From Veillonella montpellierensis DSM 17217 (lineage in GTDB: Bacteria; Bacillota; Negativicutes; Veillonellales; Veillonellaceae), in the NCBI RefSeq assembly GCF_000426745.1, contig NZ_AUFY01000011.1, positions 27,034-91,033 of the forward strand: a DNA stretch of 64,000 bases, in the 5' to 3' direction. Below the pieces are notes generated by a model. The model was not told the DNA's origin, ran no database searches, and saw nothing but the letters and a program-made list of their open reading frames with translations. Below are positions 18,407 through 27,181 of the stretch, one piece after another (positions within the stretch are counted from its first letter, which is position 1; each line of letters opens with the position of its first letter). Made by a program: the position numbers and the translations under genes.

Positions 18407-19282
18407 AGATTTAATATACGCTTCGTTGCGTAGGAGAATTTTTTTCCCACGCCATGAAAAAGCGCGATGCCCATACCGCTCTTTGAATTGTTTATTAGTC
18501 ATATTGGCTAGTTCTTCGGTTGATACCTGTGGCTCTATATGACGAAATTCGGCAAACGGAGTGATAGGAAGATGCGCGTTATGAGGACATACTTCTTGAC
18601 AAATATCACAACCGAATAGGAGCGGTGTTTTTCCAATAATCTGTTGTTCCGCTTCAGATAAATCTCCCTTTTTCTGTGTTAAATAGCTTTTACAAGTGTG
18701 ATAATGAAAATGATCGGCTTGGAGGGCTTGACCTGGACAAGCTTGTAAACAACGGTTACAGCCTAAACAAGTAGCATGTAATGGCCTATCCGGTTCAAAG
18801 GGAATAGATGTTAAGATCGTTCCGATAACCACATAGGATCCTAATGAAGGATGAATAAAACAGTGGTTTTTTCCGTAAAATCCGAGACCTGCTAAATAAG
18901 CCATGTAGCGATCAGCTAAGGGGGATGTATCACAATGGATTTCAAATTCTGCAGATGGCTCCTCTTGCTGCAAATAGGATATAATTTGAGAAAGATAGTG
19001 AGGTACTACTAGATGGTAATCTGTGGCCCATGTATAACGCGCTATATTGGATGGCTTGTTTGTAGGTACATAATAAGGAAATAAGCATACAATGGCACAA
19101 CGAGGATTCACAAGTGTGGTATTTCCTTGTAAGCGTGCCTGTAATTCACTGGCAGTAAAGGGACAAGGATCTTGTTCGAAGAGAATGCGACGTGCTTCTT
19201 CCATAGGAAGTGGCCAAGGAGCGATTCCTACAGCGTGAATATGTAATTGTTGGCAATAGTCTATCAATTTTAATTTGTTCAT
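18389..19282 (-). CDS. queG: Epoxyqueuosine reductase QueG
   Basis: A 297-residue cobalamin-dependent iron-sulfur enzyme performing the last step of queuosine synthesis in tRNA, epoxyqueuosine to queuosine. Two 4Fe-4S motifs are visible: CLGCNRCLQACP and CDICQEVCPHN. Upstream is CDTSPLADRYMAYLAGLGF, the usual substrate-site region, then GKNHCFIHPSLGSYVVIGTI. It lacks the C-terminal HEAT-like extension of longer homologues, a common form in Firmicutes. The start is at ATG 19282; no strong Shine-Dalgarno is obvious. It is divergent from the hydroxylase operon, only 33 bp from its first gene. It needs a corrinoid, giving a loose link to cbiZ nearby. Confidence 0.93.
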   Translation of the reverse strand: MNKLKLIDYCQQLHIHAVGIAPWPLPMEEARRILFEQDPCPFTASELQARLQGNTTLVNPRCAIVCLFPYYVPTNKPSNIARYTWATDYHLVVPHYLSQIISYLQQEEPSAEFEIHCDTSPLADRYMAYLAGLGFYGKNHCFIHPSLGSYVVIGTILTSIPFEPDRPLHATCLGCNRCLQACPGQALQADHFHYHTCKSYLTQKKGDLSEAEQQIIGKTPLLFGCDICQEVCPHNAHLPITPFAEFRHIEPQVSTEELANMTNKQFKERYGHRAFSWRGKKILLRNEAYIKSKKDST

Positions 19283-19315
19283 TATAATAGTATTATAACA
19301 TTGAGAGAGGTATAT

Positions 19316-20116
19316 ATGTTAGCTTTTGTAAAAGTTTTACAACCTAAAACACTAGAGGAAGCATATCAATTATTTATAAAACATAAGACAGCCCCTTTAT
19401 TAGCAGGCGGCTGTTGGTTACGATTGGGAAAACGACGATGGCCACTAGTGATTGACATGAGTCAATTGGGACTTGATTATATACGACTCGATGAAAAAGA
19501 ACGTGAAATTTGCATTGGTGCCATGGCTACACAAGGTGACGTGGAACGGGATACATTATTACAGTCTGTAGCCCACGGTTTATTACCCCAAGCAGTACAT
19601 GAAATTTTAGGAGTGCAGTTTAGAAATATGGCTACTATGGGTGGGTCTGTAGCAAGTCGATTCGGATTTTCCGATATAATTCCTCTCTTATTAGCCTTGC
19701 GGGCCGATGTGGTCTTATATCATGGGGGGCGTATGTCCTTAGAATCATATATGACGTGGAAAGAACGAGATATTCTTGTAGAAATCCGTATTTTTTGTGA
19801 TCCTCCAGCTGTAGCTATTGATACTCTGCGTAATTCTCGCGGTGATTTCCCTTATTTAACGGGGGCGATTCGTTACGATACAGAAGGCTATGCCCTATAT
19901 ATTGGTGCACGACCTGGTGCACCCGTTAAGGCGGTAGAAGCCAGTAATCTATTAAACAATATAGGGCCTCAGGTGGTCTGTAAAGCAGGTGAAGTAGCAG
20001 CGAACGAGTTGACATATCAGAGCAATTCTCATGCATCATCAGCGTATCGGCAAGCCATGGTGGTAGGCATGGTTCGTCGATTAGTATCGGAGGTAGACAA
20101 ATGGAAGTCGTGTTAA
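19316..20116 (+). CDS. Molybdenum hydroxylase FAD-binding subunit
   Basis: A 266-residue subunit of the xanthine dehydrogenase/CoxM type that carries FAD and passes electrons to NAD or another acceptor. Visible features are the N-terminal LQPKTLEEAYQLF, the first FAD loop (APLLAGGCWLRLG, here diverged from the usual AGGTDL), and the second FAD loop ATMGGSVASRFGFSD. AGAGAGG places the start at ATG 19316 rather than the upstream TTG. It overlaps the next gene by 16 bp, so the subunits are translationally coupled. Confidence 0.88.
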   Translation: MLAFVKVLQPKTLEEAYQLFIKHKTAPLLAGGCWLRLGKRRWPLVIDMSQLGLDYIRLDEKEREICIGAMATQGDVERDTLLQSVAHGLLPQAVHEILGVQFRNMATMGGSVASRFGFSDIIPLLLALRADVVLYHGGRMSLESYMTWKERDILVEIRIFCDPPAVAIDTLRNSRGDFPYLTGAIRYDTEGYALYIGARPGAPVKAVEASNLLNNIGPQVVCKAGEVAANELTYQSNSHASSAYRQAMVVGMVRRLVSEVDKWKSC

Positions 20117-20556
20117 CAGTAAATGGCAAACAACATCATATATCGATTGAAACAGATGAAATGCTATTGACCACATTACGTAAATTAGGCTATTTCAGCG
20201 TTCGTTGTGGTTGTGATACTACGAATTGTGGCTTGTGTACCATTTGGATAGACGGAAAAACCGTATTATCTTGTGCATACCCTACTTTTAGAGCCACCAA
20301 TCATGAGATTACGACCTTAGAAGGGTTAGAAGTAGAGGCCAGCAAGTTGGCAGCTTGCTTAGCCTCTGAAGGAGCAGATCAATGCGGATATTGTACGACG
20401 GGCATGATGATGAGTGCACTTATGTTAAAGGCACATGCTGAACATCCTACCGATGAGGAAATTAAAGAATATCTCATTGGTAATTTATGCCGTTGTACAG
20501 GGTATGAATCACAATTGCGAGGTATAAAAAAATATTTAGAGGGGGATTTAGAATGA
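20101..20556 (+). CDS. Molybdenum hydroxylase 2Fe-2S subunit
   Basis: A 151-residue iron-sulfur subunit. The plant-ferredoxin-type cluster motif CGCDTTNCGLC with a further Cys in LSCAY lies at about residues 37-60. The second, helical cluster has CGYCTTGMMM at about 98-107 and GNLCRCTGYE at about 129-138. These match the small subunit of xanthine dehydrogenase-like enzymes. GGAGG lies 7 bases before the ATG inside the upstream gene, and the 3' end overlaps the Mo subunit by ATGA. Confidence 0.94.
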   Translation: MEVVLTVNGKQHHISIETDEMLLTTLRKLGYFSVRCGCDTTNCGLCTIWIDGKTVLSCAYPTFRATNHEITTLEGLEVEASKLAACLASEGADQCGYCTTGMMMSALMLKAHAEHPTDEEIKEYLIGNLCRCTGYESQLRGIKKYLEGDLE

Positions 20557-22847
20557 AACATATTGGAAAGTCCTATGATAAAGTAGATGCCCATGCTATT
20601 TTATCAGGAAAGCCAGCGTATACAGCTGATTTCATTCCGCCCAATGCACTTATCATAAAAGTGTTGCGTAGCCCCTATGCAATGGCAAAAATTATAGATA
20701 TTGATACAACCCTAGCCATGAAAATACCTGGTGTAGAAGCGATTTTTACCTATAAAGATGTGCCATCGCATCGGTTTACCTTGGCAGGACAAACCTATCC
20801 AGAACCTTCTGCTTATGACGCTCTTATTTTAGAGCAAACGGTACGCTATGTAGGGGATGAAGTGGCTTTGATTGTAGCCGTTGATGAAATAGCAGCTATG
20901 AAAGCAATGCCACTTATTAAAGTAAAATATCAAGTTCTTCCTCCAGTTCTTGATATGCATACGGCGATTGATCATGAAACAGTCATTCACGATGAAGATG
21001 ACTATTTTGTCAACTTTCCTGTAGGAGAAAATCCGAAAAGAAATATTGCTTGTTCCTATAATCACACGGTGGGGGATATAGAGAAAACCTTAAAAGAATG
21101 TGATTACATAGTAGAAGGCACCTATTCGAATCAAGCTACGTTACAGTCTGCGATGGAAACCTTTCGAAGTTTTTGCACCATCGATCATTTGGGACGACTA
21201 TGCATTACGAGTTCTACGCAAATCGTGTTCCATGTACGGCGACACATTGCCAGAGCGCTAGGGATCCCAGCCTCGAAAATCAGAGTCATTAAGCCACGCA
21301 TTGGTGGCGGATTTGGGTCTAAGCAGACAGCGGCTACAGAGATTATGAATGCCTTTGTTACGTGGAAACTACAAAAACCATCGGTAATTATCTACAGTCG
21401 TGAGGAAGCTAATACTTGCACTACCAGCCGTCATGCTAGGGACTGGACAATTCGATTGGGTGCCACAAAGGATGGTATTATCAAAGTCATTGATATGCAT
21501 GCCATTACCGACGCAGGGGCTCATGCGACGCACGCCTATACGACTACGACTGCAGGAGAACATAAATCGGTTCCCTTGTACAATAAGGTTGTGGCTGGAC
21601 ATTATGGGTCTGACTGTGTGTACACCAATCACACACCAGGTGGCGCATTTCGTGGCTATGGCGCGACAGAAGCATTATGGCCCCTAGAGTCCGCCGTTAG
21701 TTTGTTAGCACATCGTATGGGTGTTGATGAAGCGGATTTACGAAAGAAAAATTTAATTCATGCAGGAGAAACCAGCATTTTCTATGAACCTGGTGAAATT
21801 ATGACATCTGGATTATTTGAGGGAGCCTTGGAAAAAGCACGCACCATGGCACGGTGGGATGAACGACCACATAGCTGGCAAATTGATGAACGTTATCGCG
21901 GTGGACTAGGAATGGCACTAGCTTTGCAAGGATCGGGCGTGGCGAATATTGATACAGCCTCTGTGGAAATTCGCGTCGGTGATGATGGCTATTATACTTT
22001 ATACACGGGGTCTTCTGATATGGGAATGGGATCCAATACTGTATTGCGCCAAATTGCCTGCGAAGTGTTAGGCTGTCCTGTAGAATATATGAATGTGATT
22101 GAATCGGATACAGATGTAGTTCCCTTTGATCCTGGCTCGTATGCATCGAGCACAACCTATGTAACGGGTACGGCCGCCCATATGGCAGCTACAGAATTGC
22201 GAGAAAAAATTATACAAGCCTTTGCTAACTACTTTCATACCTCGGTAGATCAAGTTGAATTTGATGGTGTGAAAGCTAGCACTAGCGATGGTACAGAGGA
22301 GTTATCATTAAAGGACTTAGCCCCTACATTGCTAGTAGGTACACAGTGTCAACAATTGATGGCCACTGCTTCCTGGGGGAGTTCTATATCGCCACCACCG
22401 TTTATGGTTGGTATAGCAGAAGTTAAAGTTGATACCTATACAGGTAAAGTTATTCTTACTAATTTTTATGCCGTCGTTGATTGTGGAACGATTATTAATC
22501 CTAATTTAGTTAGAGTACAAGCTGAAGGTGGTATTGTACAAGGCATTGGGATGGCTTTATATGAAGATGTTCGTTATAGTAAAAATGGTCGCAAGGAAAC
22601 GGCGGGATTTATGACCTATAAATTGCCAACGCGTCAAGATATTGGTGATATTCATGTAGGATTTGTTGAATCTTATGAACCAAGTTCGCCAGTAGGGGTT
22701 AAATCAATCGGGGAAGTAGTGATTAATACGTCGGCACCAGCAATTCATAATGCCATTTATAATGCGGTAGGTGCTGATGTTACCACATTGCCTATGACAC
22801 CAGAAAAAGTGTATATGGCGATGAATGAAGAATATAAGGCAATGTAA
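20553..22847 (+). CDS. Molybdenum hydroxylase catalytic (molybdopterin-binding) subunit
   Basis: A 764-residue large subunit of the xanthine dehydrogenase/aldehyde oxidase family. Recognisable parts are the N-terminal GKPAYTADFIPPNALIIKV, the Moco loop IGGGFGSKQ near residue 250, GGAFRGYGATEA (substrate-side Arg) near 366, the SDMGMGSNT segment and GGIVQGIGMALYEDV. The catalytic Glu region reads GVKSIGEV, slightly different from the usual GAKGVGE. YqeB, YqeC and MocA nearby imply a labile-selenium enzyme rather than a plain xanthine dehydrogenase. The substrate (purine, nicotinate or other) cannot be assigned from sequence alone. Confidence 0.92.
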   Translation: MKHIGKSYDKVDAHAILSGKPAYTADFIPPNALIIKVLRSPYAMAKIIDIDTTLAMKIPGVEAIFTYKDVPSHRFTLAGQTYPEPSAYDALILEQTVRYVGDEVALIVAVDEIAAMKAMPLIKVKYQVLPPVLDMHTAIDHETVIHDEDDYFVNFPVGENPKRNIACSYNHTVGDIEKTLKECDYIVEGTYSNQATLQSAMETFRSFCTIDHLGRLCITSSTQIVFHVRRHIARALGIPASKIRVIKPRIGGGFGSKQTAATEIMNAFVTWKLQKPSVIIYSREEANTCTTSRHARDWTIRLGATKDGIIKVIDMHAITDAGAHATHAYTTTTAGEHKSVPLYNKVVAGHYGSDCVYTNHTPGGAFRGYGATEALWPLESAVSLLAHRMGVDEADLRKKNLIHAGETSIFYEPGEIMTSGLFEGALEKARTMARWDERPHSWQIDERYRGGLGMALALQGSGVANIDTASVEIRVGDDGYYTLYTGSSDMGMGSNTVLRQIACEVLGCPVEYMNVIESDTDVVPFDPGSYASSTTYVTGTAAHMAATELREKIIQAFANYFHTSVDQVEFDGVKASTSDGTEELSLKDLAPTLLVGTQCQQLMATASWGSSISPPPFMVGIAEVKVDTYTGKVILTNFYAVVDCGTIINPNLVRVQAEGGIVQGIGMALYEDVRYSKNGRKETAGFMTYKLPTRQDIGDIHVGFVESYEPSSPVGVKSIGEVVINTSAPAIHNAIYNAVGADVTTLPMTPEKVYMAMNEEYKAM

Positions 22848-22874
22848 TGCTATCATAGCCATGAGGGATAGATA

Positions 22875-23630
22875 ATGACAAGACACATCGTACTATGGAA
22901 ACAATTGATGATTCCAGGCATTACCGCCTTAGTAGGAGCAGGAGGTAAAACAACAGTACTATCTAAACTCCTTTTTTATGGCCAGCTCATAGGAAAAGAG
23001 ACAATGGTAAGTAGTACCACTAAAATGTATGAATCACAAATTGCCACATGGAATCCCTATTATGGTGACAATCTGGCAGAGGCAGAAACATACTGCACTA
23101 GCGCTATGGCTCGTAAAGGGTATGCCGCTTGGTTTCATTCTGTTACTAATACAAAAGCAATAGGTCTTAGAGGAGAATACATTGATAGCATTCATAGGAA
23201 ACATCCTCAATGGCACATAGTGGTGGAAGCAGACGGAGCCAAAGAAAAATGGCTGACCGCTCACAGAAGGACAGAACCGATGATTCCTACTATGACAAGA
23301 CGAACGATAGGGGTGGTGAATTTACAAATTCTAAATCAAACACTTACTCCGCTCTATATACATAATCTACCGCTGTTGCTACAACTTTTAGATGTACCGG
23401 TTGGCACTGCGATGACACCCGATTTGTTAGCACGTTTCGTAGGCCATGCACATGGATTATTTCAATATGCCAAAGGTGAATATATTCTGTTTTGTACGGG
23501 TGCCGATACGGTTGATAAAGAGAAAATTCAAAAATTTATCGCCTTGCTACCTACTACGATTACTATGATTGTGTTGGCCAAGGGATATGAAGAGAATTGT
23601 CAGATTGATAAGGTGATACAATGGCATTAG
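22875..23630 (+). CDS. yqeC: YqeC-like selenium-dependent hydroxylase accessory protein
   Basis: A 251-residue protein with a P-loop near its N-terminus (LVGAGGKTTVLSKL) followed by SSTTKMY, as in the YqeC family. The HIVVEADGAKEKWLTAH segment is a further family mark. YqeC genes co-occur with selenium-dependent molybdenum hydroxylases; the biochemical role is not established. It begins 27 bp after the Mo subunit and overlaps mocA by 10 bp, so it belongs to the same operon. AGGGA lies 8 bases before the ATG. Confidence 0.85.
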   Translation: MTRHIVLWKQLMIPGITALVGAGGKTTVLSKLLFYGQLIGKETMVSSTTKMYESQIATWNPYYGDNLAEAETYCTSAMARKGYAAWFHSVTNTKAIGLRGEYIDSIHRKHPQWHIVVEADGAKEKWLTAHRRTEPMIPTMTRRTIGVVNLQILNQTLTPLYIHNLPLLLQLLDVPVGTAMTPDLLARFVGHAHGLFQYAKGEYILFCTGADTVDKEKIQKFIALLPTTITMIVLAKGYEENCQIDKVIQWH

Positions 23631-24259
23631 GAATTATTATATTGGCTGCTGGTGATTCGAAACGAATGGGGACTTGCAAAGCCTTGTTACCTTGGAAATC
23701 TAAGACGATACTTGACCATATATGTGTTGCCTTATCAGGTGATGGTGATTACGACGTAGTTCGCTTAGCAGTTGTTAATGGAAGAGAGAAAAAATTGACA
23801 TCCATTGTAGAAGAGTATGGGTTTTCTACTGTCATAAATGATCAACCAGAATGGGGACAAGGCTATTCAATTCAATTAGCCATGCGAGCAGTAGATGAAA
23901 TAGAAGCACAAGAAAATAAGCGTATAGATGGCGTTTTATTCTCCGTCTGTGATCAGCCCCTGTTGTCGACTATGGTAGTAGAAAGCATAATAGAAACTTT
24001 TTATGATGTACGTAGCAAAAATCCTAGGGCTATTGTTATTCCTCAATATAGAAATGTTTTTGCCGCAGCGAATCCCGTTGTATTTAGCCCTTATTGGTTT
24101 TCACGATTACGTCAGCTATCAGGTGATGTAGGGGGCCGTTCAATTATCTATGGTGAAGGGAAAACATCGTGCGTATATGTGCCCATTCATCGTGATGAAG
24201 GCATAGATGTAGATACGATGGAAGAATACCAATTACTATATGATACATACCATAGATAA
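23621..24259 (+). CDS. mocA: Molybdenum cofactor cytidylyltransferase-like MocA
   Basis: A 212-residue nucleotidyltransferase of the MocA/MobA-like family that attaches CMP to the molybdenum cofactor for xanthine dehydrogenase-type enzymes. The N-terminal nucleotide-binding motif is IILAAGDSKRMGTCKALLPW (the LAAGxSxRMGxxKxLL pattern). SVCDQPLLS carries the metal-binding Asp, and NPVVFSPYWFSRL is typical near the C-terminus. The start overlaps yqeC. A 146-bp gap follows before yqeB. Confidence 0.87.
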   Translation: MALGIIILAAGDSKRMGTCKALLPWKSKTILDHICVALSGDGDYDVVRLAVVNGREKKLTSIVEEYGFSTVINDQPEWGQGYSIQLAMRAVDEIEAQENKRIDGVLFSVCDQPLLSTMVVESIIETFYDVRSKNPRAIVIPQYRNVFAAANPVVFSPYWFSRLRQLSGDVGGRSIIYGEGKTSCVYVPIHRDEGIDVDTMEEYQLLYDTYHR

Positions 24260-24405
24260 GAGTCAACGAAAGAGACATGAGTAATAATTGTATTCCTATA
24301 TGACACATAGTATAGATACGTATAGCTATGAATCATCTAACATGATAGTTAGATACAATATATGTTAGTATAGTACTAGATAGGATTGTATAAAGAGAGG
24401 CAACA

Positions 24406-25209
24406 ATGAAATCATTAGTATTAGTTCGTGGCGGTGGAGATATTGCATCGGGGATCATTTATCGATTAGTGCGTTCAGGGTATCGAGTAGTGGTGAATGA
24501 AATTGCCATACCTACAATGATTCGACGAGAAGTTTGTTATGGTACGGCGGTGCATAAAGGCGTAGTCACGTTGGAACGACTTACCGCAGAATGTGTACCC
24601 TTGACAAGGGTACAAGAAATTTTATTACGTGGACATATTCCAGTAGTCATCGAGCCGTATAGGGATCTATTAGATATATTAGAGCCACGAATTGTGGTTG
24701 ATGCTATTATGGCAAAAAAAAATTTAGGGACCCGTGCAGATGATGCATCCTTAGTAGTCGGTGTAGGCCCTGGATTTATAGCGGGTGAAAGTGTTGATGT
24801 AGTTGTAGAAACTATGCGAGGACATACATTGGGGCGTTGTATTTACGAAGGCAGTGCCATTCTTAATACGGGAGTACCTGGTAATATAGGGGGATATACA
24901 CATGAACGGGTTATGCATTCACCATGTGTAGGTCTATTTACGGCCAAACGACATATTGGGGAAACTGTAAAAAAAGGTGATACGCTTGGCTATGTAGACG
25001 ATACACCTATTACAGCCAAAATTACAGGTATACTAAGAGGTATTTTAACGAGTGGATTGATGGTTACAAAACATTGTAAGTTGGCCGATATCGATCCTCG
25101 TTGTGAAGAGTTTCATTGTTATACAATTTCAGATAAAGCGTTAGCTGTTGGTGGTGGTGTTGTAGAAGCTGTGGAATCATGGTATTGCACAAAAGGAAGA
25201 AACCTATGA
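24406..25209 (+). CDS. yqeB: YqeB-like selenium-dependent molybdenum hydroxylase maturation protein
   Basis: A 267-residue protein of the EF2563/YqeB family, a genomic marker of selenium-dependent molybdenum hydroxylases. It opens with a Rossmann-like VRGGGDIASGIIYRL, then VVVNEIAIPTMIRREVCYG, a KKNLGTRADDASLVVGVGPG block and ETMRGHTLGR. Its exact activity is unknown; a role in selenium insertion has been proposed. AGAGAGG is 6 bases before the ATG. It ends in an ATGA overlap with the next gene. Confidence 0.87.
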   Translation: MKSLVLVRGGGDIASGIIYRLVRSGYRVVVNEIAIPTMIRREVCYGTAVHKGVVTLERLTAECVPLTRVQEILLRGHIPVVIEPYRDLLDILEPRIVVDAIMAKKNLGTRADDASLVVGVGPGFIAGESVDVVVETMRGHTLGRCIYEGSAILNTGVPGNIGGYTHERVMHSPCVGLFTAKRHIGETVKKGDTLGYVDDTPITAKITGILRGILTSGLMVTKHCKLADIDPRCEEFHCYTISDKALAVGGGVVEAVESWYCTKGRNL

Positions 25210-25922
25210 AAACAATTTATGATGCAATGAAAAGACAATTACAATCTCGAGAAGATACGTTCCTCGTGACGGCCTTGACAGGCACACGCAAAGGGGATCG
25301 TGTTATTTATGAAAAATCGGGTGTTACTATTTATGGAGAACCTTTCGTAGGATTCTCATTAGGCGATGCTAAGGTGAATGAGTTGATAGTAGCTGATCAC
25401 GTTGAATATTTTGTGCAAGCTATCGAGCGTGATCCAGAGGTGCTTGTGATGGGAGCAGGACATGTGAGTCGCGCTATTTCTGATATATTGTTATTTGTCG
25501 GTTGTGCAGTAACTGTTGTAGATGATAGACTTGATTACTTGCGACCAGAATTTTTCGATGCTGCTGTGCATCGTGTCCATTGTGATATGACATGCTTAGA
25601 AGAATCCTTAGTGTTATCTAAGTATACCGGATTTATCATTGTTACGCGGGCACATGAATATGATACGATTTGTCTTAATCAGTTGCGGACGCAATTGCCT
25701 ACATATATGGGCGTTATGGGTAGTCGAAAACGGATTCATTATGCCTTTGAACAATTGAGACATGAAGGATGGACCGAAGAAGAGTTAGCACAGATATATG
25801 CACCGATTGGGCTTGATATTGGGGCACAAACACCAGAAGAAATTGCTCTGTCAATTGTCAGTGAATATTTAGCGGTTACACGCAATAAACGAGGAGGTAC
25901 GTTACGTAGCCCCGCAGTATAA
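25206..25922 (+). CDS. XdhC-like maturation protein, Rossmann domain half
   Basis: A 238-residue protein whose residues about 80-225 match the C-terminal Rossmann domain of XdhC/CoxI proteins: VLVMGAGHVSRAISDIL, TVVDDRLDYLRPEFF, THAHEYDT-like TRAHEYDTICL and GVMGSRKRI. XdhC proteins load sulfurated Moco into the enzyme. The N-terminal 75 residues lack the GGG loop expected of the CoxI domain, which is instead encoded by the next gene. The start at 25206 comes from the ATGA overlap with yqeB; the longer frame from 25179 lacks support. Confidence 0.85.
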   Translation: MKTIYDAMKRQLQSREDTFLVTALTGTRKGDRVIYEKSGVTIYGEPFVGFSLGDAKVNELIVADHVEYFVQAIERDPEVLVMGAGHVSRAISDILLFVGCAVTVVDDRLDYLRPEFFDAAVHRVHCDMTCLEESLVLSKYTGFIIVTRAHEYDTICLNQLRTQLPTYMGVMGSRKRIHYAFEQLRHEGWTEEELAQIYAPIGLDIGAQTPEEIALSIVSEYLAVTRNKRGGTLRSPAV

Positions 25923-25952
25923 CTAAATGGTTAATAGGAGGCGTAACAGAAT

Positions 25953-26267
25953 ATGATACGAGAGATGATTGAATATTTGGGGGAGCGACCACATGATACA
26001 CTAGCGGTAGCAACTATTGTATGGACCCAAGGATCAACACCACGAAAAGCTGGTGTTAGCATGGTAGTGCATCCTAATGGTACTACCTTTGGCACTATCG
26101 GTGGTGGTCGTGCAGAATATGAAATTCGTGCTACTGCGTTAGATGTGTTGCAACACCGAGAAACATGTAGACGAATTCGGGTGTCCTTAGATGACGATGA
26201 AGCGGTTAAAGAAGGCATGGTGTGTGGCGGTACAATGGATGTATGGATTTCAGCACAATATGAGTAG
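25953..26267 (+). CDS. XdhC/CoxI N-terminal-type domain protein
   Basis: A 104-residue stand-alone XdhC/CoxI domain. It shows TIVWTQGSTPRKAG (the SxPRxxGA-like loop), GTIGGGRAEYEI (GGGxxE) and MVCGGTMDVWI, which in full XdhC proteins lie before the Rossmann domain. Here the domain is a separate gene placed after the Rossmann half. AGGAGG lies 10-11 bases before the ATG. It is the last gene of the hydroxylase cluster. Confidence 0.85.
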   Translation: MIREMIEYLGERPHDTLAVATIVWTQGSTPRKAGVSMVVHPNGTTFGTIGGGRAEYEIRATALDVLQHRETCRRIRVSLDDDEAVKEGMVCGGTMDVWISAQYE

Positions 26268-26362
26268 AGATTTTACAGGCCTAGTAAAATAAGGTAAAAT
26301 GAAACAGTACATGGTAATATAGTATGTATATTCCTTGATTCAATATGATAAGGAGTACATTT

Positions 26363-27181
26363 ATGGGAATTCACTTTCAAACATTGTTAGAAACATTTCG
26401 CCTCATGGATGTCGTTGACATTCTAGTGGTGGCGATGTTCCTTTATTTTTTATATAAATTATTAAAAGATACACGGGCCGTATCCTTGGTGAAAGGCTTA
26501 TTTATACTTGGCGTTGCTAACGTTCTTGCCCATATGCTCGATCTATATGTGGTGAGTTGGCTCTTACAACAAGGTATGACAGTTATTTTGTTTGCCTTGC
26601 CAGTCGTCTTTCAACCAGAACTGCGACGTGCGTTAGAACAGCTAGGACGTGGCCGTATTTTTGCCAAAGCCCAAGATGTAAGCGAAGCAGAAATGGATGC
26701 GGCTATTTCTGAAGTTATGGCAGCGGCGCGCGTCATGTCGCGCGATCATACAGGGGCATTGATGGTATTTGAACGAGAAGTTGGCTTAGGCGATTATATT
26801 GATACAGGCGTAGCATTAGATGCCAAGCTTTCAAGAGAACTACTAAAAAATATATTTGTTCCTAGTACACCGTTACATGATGGGGCCGTGATTATTAAAA
26901 ATGGACGCATTATGGCTGCTGGTTGCCTATTACCGTTGACAGAAGATCGATCACTTAGTACAGAACTAGGCACAAGACATCGAGCCGCTATTGGCGTAAC
27001 TGAACAGACGGATGCAGTAGTAGTGGTAGTCAGTGAAGAAACTGGTAAAATTTCTTATACCTATGGTGGACATATTTATCGCCATTTACCAGAAGAACAA
27101 ATTAGAGAGGCCCTTCATACATTTATGGAACGCCCACGTCAAACAATGACAGGTATATGGAAATGGGGGGCACGCAAATGA
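26363..27181 (+). CDS. cdaA: Diadenylate cyclase CdaA
   Basis: A 272-residue membrane-anchored enzyme making cyclic di-AMP from two ATP. Three hydrophobic helices occupy roughly residues 15-80. The DAC domain follows, with the catalytic DGAVII motif and the GTRHRAAIG (RHR) motif. AAGGAG selects ATG 26363; an upstream in-frame ATG at 26345 overlaps the Shine-Dalgarno region. It overlaps cdaR by 4 bp. Family knowledge: CdaR and GlmM bind and modulate CdaA, and all three genes are near each other here. Confidence 0.95.
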   Translation: MGIHFQTLLETFRLMDVVDILVVAMFLYFLYKLLKDTRAVSLVKGLFILGVANVLAHMLDLYVVSWLLQQGMTVILFALPVVFQPELRRALEQLGRGRIFAKAQDVSEAEMDAAISEVMAAARVMSRDHTGALMVFEREVGLGDYIDTGVALDAKLSRELLKNIFVPSTPLHDGAVIIKNGRIMAAGCLLPLTEDRSLSTELGTRHRAAIGVTEQTDAVVVVVSEETGKISYTYGGHIYRHLPEEQIREALHTFMERPRQTMTGIWKWGARK

